NCBI GenBank assembly: GCA_009693435.1
Contig: SHXF01000025.1
Coordinates: 1 to 47,536 of the forward strand
Length of the DNA: 47,536 nucleotides
Reading direction: 5' to 3'
DNA from: Betaproteobacteria bacterium
GTDB lineage: Bacteria; Pseudomonadota; Gammaproteobacteria; Burkholderiales; SG8-39
This document shows, one piece after another, positions 44,495-47,536 of this stretch; positions within the stretch are counted from its first letter, which is position 1; each line of letters opens with the position of its first letter. Position numbers and translations under genes: made by a program. Below the pieces are notes generated by a model. That model did not search any database. It was not told the DNA's origin and saw only the letters and a program-made list of their open reading frames with translations.

Positions 44495-45291
44495 TCGCGT
44501 CCCGCAAGCAATTCATACAAAAACGCCCCCAGTTTCTCTTTTATCCGGTCCGGCGCGTAGCCGAAATCTTCCTTGAGGGGTTCCACGTTCAAATGAGGGA
44601 ACGATGCGGCCTCATCGGAGAAACTTGACGCAATACCGGCATGCCGAAGAAGGTCGGCAACATCCTGATTGCTGACCTGGGTTCCTGATGCGACATTGTA
44701 AATGGGCCGCAGTCCGGATTCAGCGATCGTGGCGATCAACTCCGAGGCGTCTTCGATCGGAATGAAGTCGCGCGCCACGTTGCGCGCGCCCTGAAAATGC
44801 ACTTGCCCCGTGTCTCTGGCTTCACTGGAAACAGCGTGGATAAAATCATTTGCGTGACCTCCGGCGCCAAACACATTGGACAAACGCAGCACGCACCCCC
44901 GTCCCTGCTTCGAGTGTAACGTAACCGCCTCGCCGGCCAGTTTGGAGATGTTGTAGAAGTCATCCGCCACGGCCGAATTGACCGTTACTCCGGTGGACTC
45001 CGCTCCATGCGTCGAATCGCGGTACACCCGGGCTGAAGACAGGTAGATCAACTTATCGAAATGGGCCTCGCTAAGCAGACGGACCAGGGCACAGACGTGC
45101 GCTTCCATGGTTTCCAGCGGCCTGGTGCGGAAATCGGAGGTCAAGCCCGCGCACCAAACGACTTGTCCCAGGTCGAGTCCGGCAAGCGGCATCGTGCGAT
45201 GCGGAACTTCCACGGTATGACCGCGTTGACGAAGTGTCTGACTGACACGGCTCCCGATGAAGCCCTGTCCGCCTATGACGGTGTATTTCAT
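44491..45291 (-). CDS. NAD-dependent epimerase/dehydratase (sugar ketoreductase-like)
   Basis: A 266-residue extended SDR, at the short end for the family. The start at the ATG at 45291 gives YTVIGGQGFIGSRVSQTL with the nucleotide-binding glycines. The catalytic region is IYLSSARVYRD and YNISKLAGEAV, a complete YxxxK pair. The C-terminal half has RDFIPIEDASELI and PIYNVASGTQVSNQDV, typical of sugar epimerases and reductases. It overlaps the acyltransferase gene upstream and the CmcI-like gene downstream by 4 bases each. It probably acts as the 4-ketoreductase of the dTDP-sugar made by the upstream genes, by analogy with antibiotic-sugar pathways. Confidence 0.8.
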   Translation of the reverse strand: MKYTVIGGQGFIGSRVSQTLRQRGHTVEVPHRTMPLAGLDLGQVVWCAGLTSDFRTRPLETMEAHVCALVRLLSEAHFDKLIYLSSARVYRDSTHGAESTGVTVNSAVADDFYNISKLAGEAVTLHSKQGRGCVLRLSNVFGAGGHANDFIHAVSSEARDTGQVHFQGARNVARDFIPIEDASELIATIAESGLRPIYNVASGTQVSNQDVADLLRHAGIASSFSDEAASFPHLNVEPLKEDFGYAPDRIKEKLGAFLYELLAGRE

Positions 45292-45776
45292 TCCCGGTAG
45301 CCGAGGATCTTCGGCGGATTGCCTGCGCAAATTGCGTAAGCCGGAATTTCTCCCCGCACGATGGATCCTGCACCGACTACGCATCCGCGCCGCAAGAGGG
45401 CGCCATCGAGAATTGCGCAGTTCGCGCCTATCCAGACATCGTCCTCGATCACGATTCCGCCACGGCTCGGTTGAAACCCCTGTTTCTGGATCGGGATGTC
45501 GCGCGATGCAAACGCATGATTTGTGGGTGCGAGGGTGCAGTTTGACGCAATCGAAACACCTGCTCCAATGGAAATGCCGTTGCCAACGTAAAGCACGCAA
45601 CCGGAGTTGATGACCGTGTGCGCGCCTATCTCTATGTTTCCCGGACCACCGGCTGGCTTGATTTTCACGAACGAGTCGATTACCACGTAAGGGCCCAGCT
45701 TTATGACGCTGCCCCGTGTGGAGTCTTCAATGTCCGCCAGATGCGATACGCGCGCGGTCTTGTCCTTTTCTATCAT
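45288..45776 (-). CDS. Left-handed beta-helix acyltransferase
   Basis: A 162-residue hexapeptide-repeat acetyltransferase of the Maa/WbbJ type, which works as a trimer with acetyl-CoA. Repeats are visible as IEIGAHTVI, GISIGAGVSIASN and IVIEDDVWIGANCAILDGALL, and the APTNHAF loop carries the catalytic histidine region. The tail GNPPKILGYRE is typical. The ATG at 45776 is preferred; the frame extends to a TTG at 45839. It probably O- or N-acetylates an O-antigen sugar. It overlaps the next gene by 4 bases. Confidence 0.85.
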   Translation of the reverse strand: MIEKDKTARVSHLADIEDSTRGSVIKLGPYVVIDSFVKIKPAGGPGNIEIGAHTVINSGCVLYVGNGISIGAGVSIASNCTLAPTNHAFASRDIPIQKQGFQPSRGGIVIEDDVWIGANCAILDGALLRRGCVVGAGSIVRGEIPAYAICAGNPPKILGYRE

Positions 45777-45869
45777 GCGCGAAAGTCCTGGAAACTGGGT
45801 CGGTGAGTGCCAAGTCCTGCTGCGCTGGCATTGGCGCAAGTTATCGCGATTCCCATGCAGTCGACTTGC

Positions 45870-47096
45870 TCAGCTCACCGTCAGACCGGGTACCGCCGTT
45901 ACGAAACGCCCTCCCCAAGCGCGGATATAGTCGAGTTGTGCCATGACTTCCTGCCGTAAATTCCAGGGGAGGATGACTACGTAGTCCGGCCGTTCGGCTT
46001 TCAGGCGATCCTCCGCAACGATAGGGATACGGCTTCCCGGCATGTATTTTCCCTGTTTGGCCGGGTTGCGATCCACGACAAATGCAATGAGATCCGGGCG
46101 AACACCGGCGTAGTTCATGAGCGTGTTGCCTTTTGCTGCAGCTCCGTAAGCGACTGCGGTTTTCCCCATGCGCTTTGCCTCCAGCAAAAAGGCGAGGAAA
46201 TCATTCTTGACCTTGTTGGTCTTGTCCTGGAATCCAGTGTAATACCCCGAGGTAAACATGCCGGCCCTTGCTTCGCGCTGAATCAATTCATCCACGTTGG
46301 CGCTGCGCGGTTGCTGGCCCGTGTCGCTGCGTTGCGCGTAGACGCGAAGGCTTCCACCGTGGGACGGATGTTCTTCGACATCGAACACGGCGAGGCCATT
46401 GGCCGAAAAAATGCGGCTGACTGCCGTGGCCGACAAATAGGAAAAATGCTCATGGTAGATGGTGTCGAACTGATTTTCAGCGATCAGGTTGAGCAGGTGG
46501 GGAAACTCGAATGTAGCCACGCCGTGCGGCTTCAGCAACAGGGCAAAACCCGCCACAAAGTCGTTGATGTCCGGAACATGGGCGAGGACATTGTTTGCGA
46601 CGCTCAGGTCGGCCTGCCTGCCTTGCGTGACAAGTTGCTTTGCCAGGCTCACGCCAAAGAAGTCCTCAACGATTGTAATTCCCTTCGACCGGGCGGCCGT
46701 GGCTGTGCTCGCCGTGGGCTCGACCCCGGTGCACGGGATGCCCCGCGCCTTGATGTACTGCAACAGGTAGCCGTCATTCGCCCCTATTTCAACCACATGC
46801 ATGTTCTTTGTCAGCCCGAATCGTGCGGCCACCGTTTCCACGTATTCGCTGGCGTGCTTTAACCATTGGTCGGAAAACGAACTGAAGTAGGCATATTCTT
46901 CATTGAACAGCTCGGCTGCTCTTGAGTAGGCCATCGCCTGTACCAGCCAGCAGGATTCACAGACAAGGACTCGCAGCGGAAACCATTTCTCCGGGCGGCG
47001 CAACGTCAGCTGGGTGAGGTAGGCGTTTGACGGGGGCGCGCTTCCAAGGTCCACGAGCGAGAGTGCCAAGGGCGACTGGCAGTGGCGGCATTTCAT
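45870..47096 (-). CDS. SAM-dependent sugar C-methyltransferase (TylCIII/NovU type)
   Basis: A 408-residue three-domain protein. An N-terminal zinc-binding region has CRHCQSPL at 3-10, LVDLGSAPPSNAYL and CESCWLVQ. A central SAM domain has VVEIGANDGYLLQYIKA near 101 and SVANNVLAHVPDINDFV near 164. A C-terminal domain has AVAYGAAAKGNTLMNY near 318. This architecture is that of C3- and C5-methyltransferases acting on dTDP-4-keto sugars. The gene overlaps the rfbC stop by 4 bases, which ties it to dTDP-sugar synthesis. Expected product is a C-methyl-branched 4-keto sugar. Confidence 0.86.
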   Translation of the reverse strand: MKCRHCQSPLALSLVDLGSAPPSNAYLTQLTLRRPEKWFPLRVLVCESCWLVQAMAYSRAAELFNEEYAYFSSFSDQWLKHASEYVETVAARFGLTKNMHVVEIGANDGYLLQYIKARGIPCTGVEPTASTATAARSKGITIVEDFFGVSLAKQLVTQGRQADLSVANNVLAHVPDINDFVAGFALLLKPHGVATFEFPHLLNLIAENQFDTIYHEHFSYLSATAVSRIFSANGLAVFDVEEHPSHGGSLRVYAQRSDTGQQPRSANVDELIQREARAGMFTSGYYTGFQDKTNKVKNDFLAFLLEAKRMGKTAVAYGAAAKGNTLMNYAGVRPDLIAFVVDRNPAKQGKYMPGSRIPIVAEDRLKAERPDYVVILPWNLRQEVMAQLDYIRAWGGRFVTAVPGLTVS

Positions 47097-47536
47097 AGTT
47101 CAATCCCCTCGAAATCGGCGGCTAGACTGGGGTGCCTGCGATCGCGATCCGAAATCTCCGTAATCGCCATGGGCCACGCAATTGCCAGTCGCTGGTCGAT
47201 TGCGTTCAACGCGCCTTCGGCTGACGCCTTGTAGGCTGCAGTATGCAGATAGATGACTTCGCAATCGTCGGCCAATGCCTGAAAGCCGTGCGCAAAGCCT
47301 TCCGGAATCAGAAGGCTGCGGTGGTTGCTTTCAGAAAGCACTTCCCCGTGGCACTGGAGGAAGGTGGGGGAGTTCTTGCGAAGGTCGACTGCAACATCAA
47401 AAATCTCGCCGCGCATGCAGCTTACGAGCTTGGTTTCGGCATGCGGAGGCAGCTGGAAGTGCATTCCACGCACGGTCCCTTTCAAACGCGTCAGCGTTTG
47501 ATTGATTTGTGATATTGAACGTTGTATTCCGGCACG
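47093..47536 (-). CDS. rfbC: dTDP-4-dehydrorhamnose 3,5-epimerase (5' end beyond window)
   Basis: The last 148 codons of an RmlC/RfbC epimerase; the frame stays open to the right edge, so the N-terminus is missing. Visible are SISQINQTLTRLKGTVRGMHFQ, PPHAETKLVSCMRGEIFDVAVDLR and LLIPEGFAHGFQAL, the cupin core with the catalytic histidine in RGMHF. A TTG at 47485 is not the true start because conserved sequence continues upstream of it. The enzyme epimerises C3 and C5 of dTDP-4-keto-6-deoxyglucose. rmlA and rmlB would be expected next to it. Confidence 0.9.
   Translation of the reverse strand, partial: RAGIQRSISQINQTLTRLKGTVRGMHFQLPPHAETKLVSCMRGEIFDVAVDLRKNSPTFLQCHGEVLSESNHRSLLIPEGFAHGFQALADDCEVIYLHTAAYKASAEGALNAIDQRLAIAWPMAITEISDRDRRHPSLAADFEGIEL

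Overview
This is a GC-rich (roughly 60% or more by eye) chromosomal window, most likely from a betaproteobacterium. The order zapB - zapA - 6S RNA - EVE-domain gene - hemE on the minus strand at the left end is the arrangement I associate with that class; I cannot name the genus. The protein-coding content is dense and almost all of it is cell-envelope glycan biosynthesis.

Layout. (1) 1-2,933: a minus-strand housekeeping block (zapB, zapA, ssrS 6S RNA, EVE-domain protein, hemE), with about 330 bases of non-coding DNA and a strong hairpin beyond hemE. (2) 3,061-5,455: a cobalamin riboswitch followed by a BtuB-like TonB-dependent receptor. (3) 5,515-24,560: a plus-strand LPS-core-type block. 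It has three family-9 (heptosyltransferase-type) glycosyltransferases, seven family-4 glycosyltransferases, an MsbA-type lipid A flippase, an O-antigen ligase/polymerase-type membrane protein, an asparagine-synthase-type amidotransferase, a NodU/CmcH-type carbamoyltransferase and a SAM methyltransferase. From msbA onward most genes overlap by 1-14 bases, so the block reads as one translationally coupled transcript. (4) 24,557-47,536: a mostly minus-strand O-antigen/surface-polysaccharide cluster running off the right edge. The two large blocks converge and their terminal genes overlap by 4 bases.

How the O-antigen block probably works (inference from family assignments). The distal wbpV-wbpL-wbpM-like trio would make UDP-D-QuiNAc (or FucNAc) and load a sugar phosphate on undecaprenyl phosphate. 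A wbjB / rmlD-like / wecB-like trio converts UDP-GlcNAc to an L-amino sugar; because the reductase is short and lacks a cupin domain, UDP-L-QuiNAc is favoured over UDP-L-FucNAc. A WbuB-like transferase next to it would add that sugar. Further right, rfbC, a TylCIII/NovU-type C-methyltransferase, a ketoreductase-like SDR and a hexapeptide acyltransferase look like a dTDP-linked, C-methyl-branched, acylated deoxysugar route, with rmlA/rmlB expected just beyond the window. Decoration candidates are a CmcI-type and an FkbM-type methyltransferase. A PglK-type ABC transporter is the only flippase seen in this block, and no Wzx is present.

The least explained part is 33,965-38,852: two divergent GT-B-like proteins that share a C-terminal signature, a radical SAM protein with a single auxiliary-cluster (twitch-like) C-terminus, and a family-2 glycosyltransferase. 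Next to it lies a phytanoyl-CoA-dioxygenase-like gene on the opposite strand. This is my best candidate for undescribed chemistry in the window. Another oddity is a six-unit, 15-bp in-frame repeat in one heptosyltransferase.
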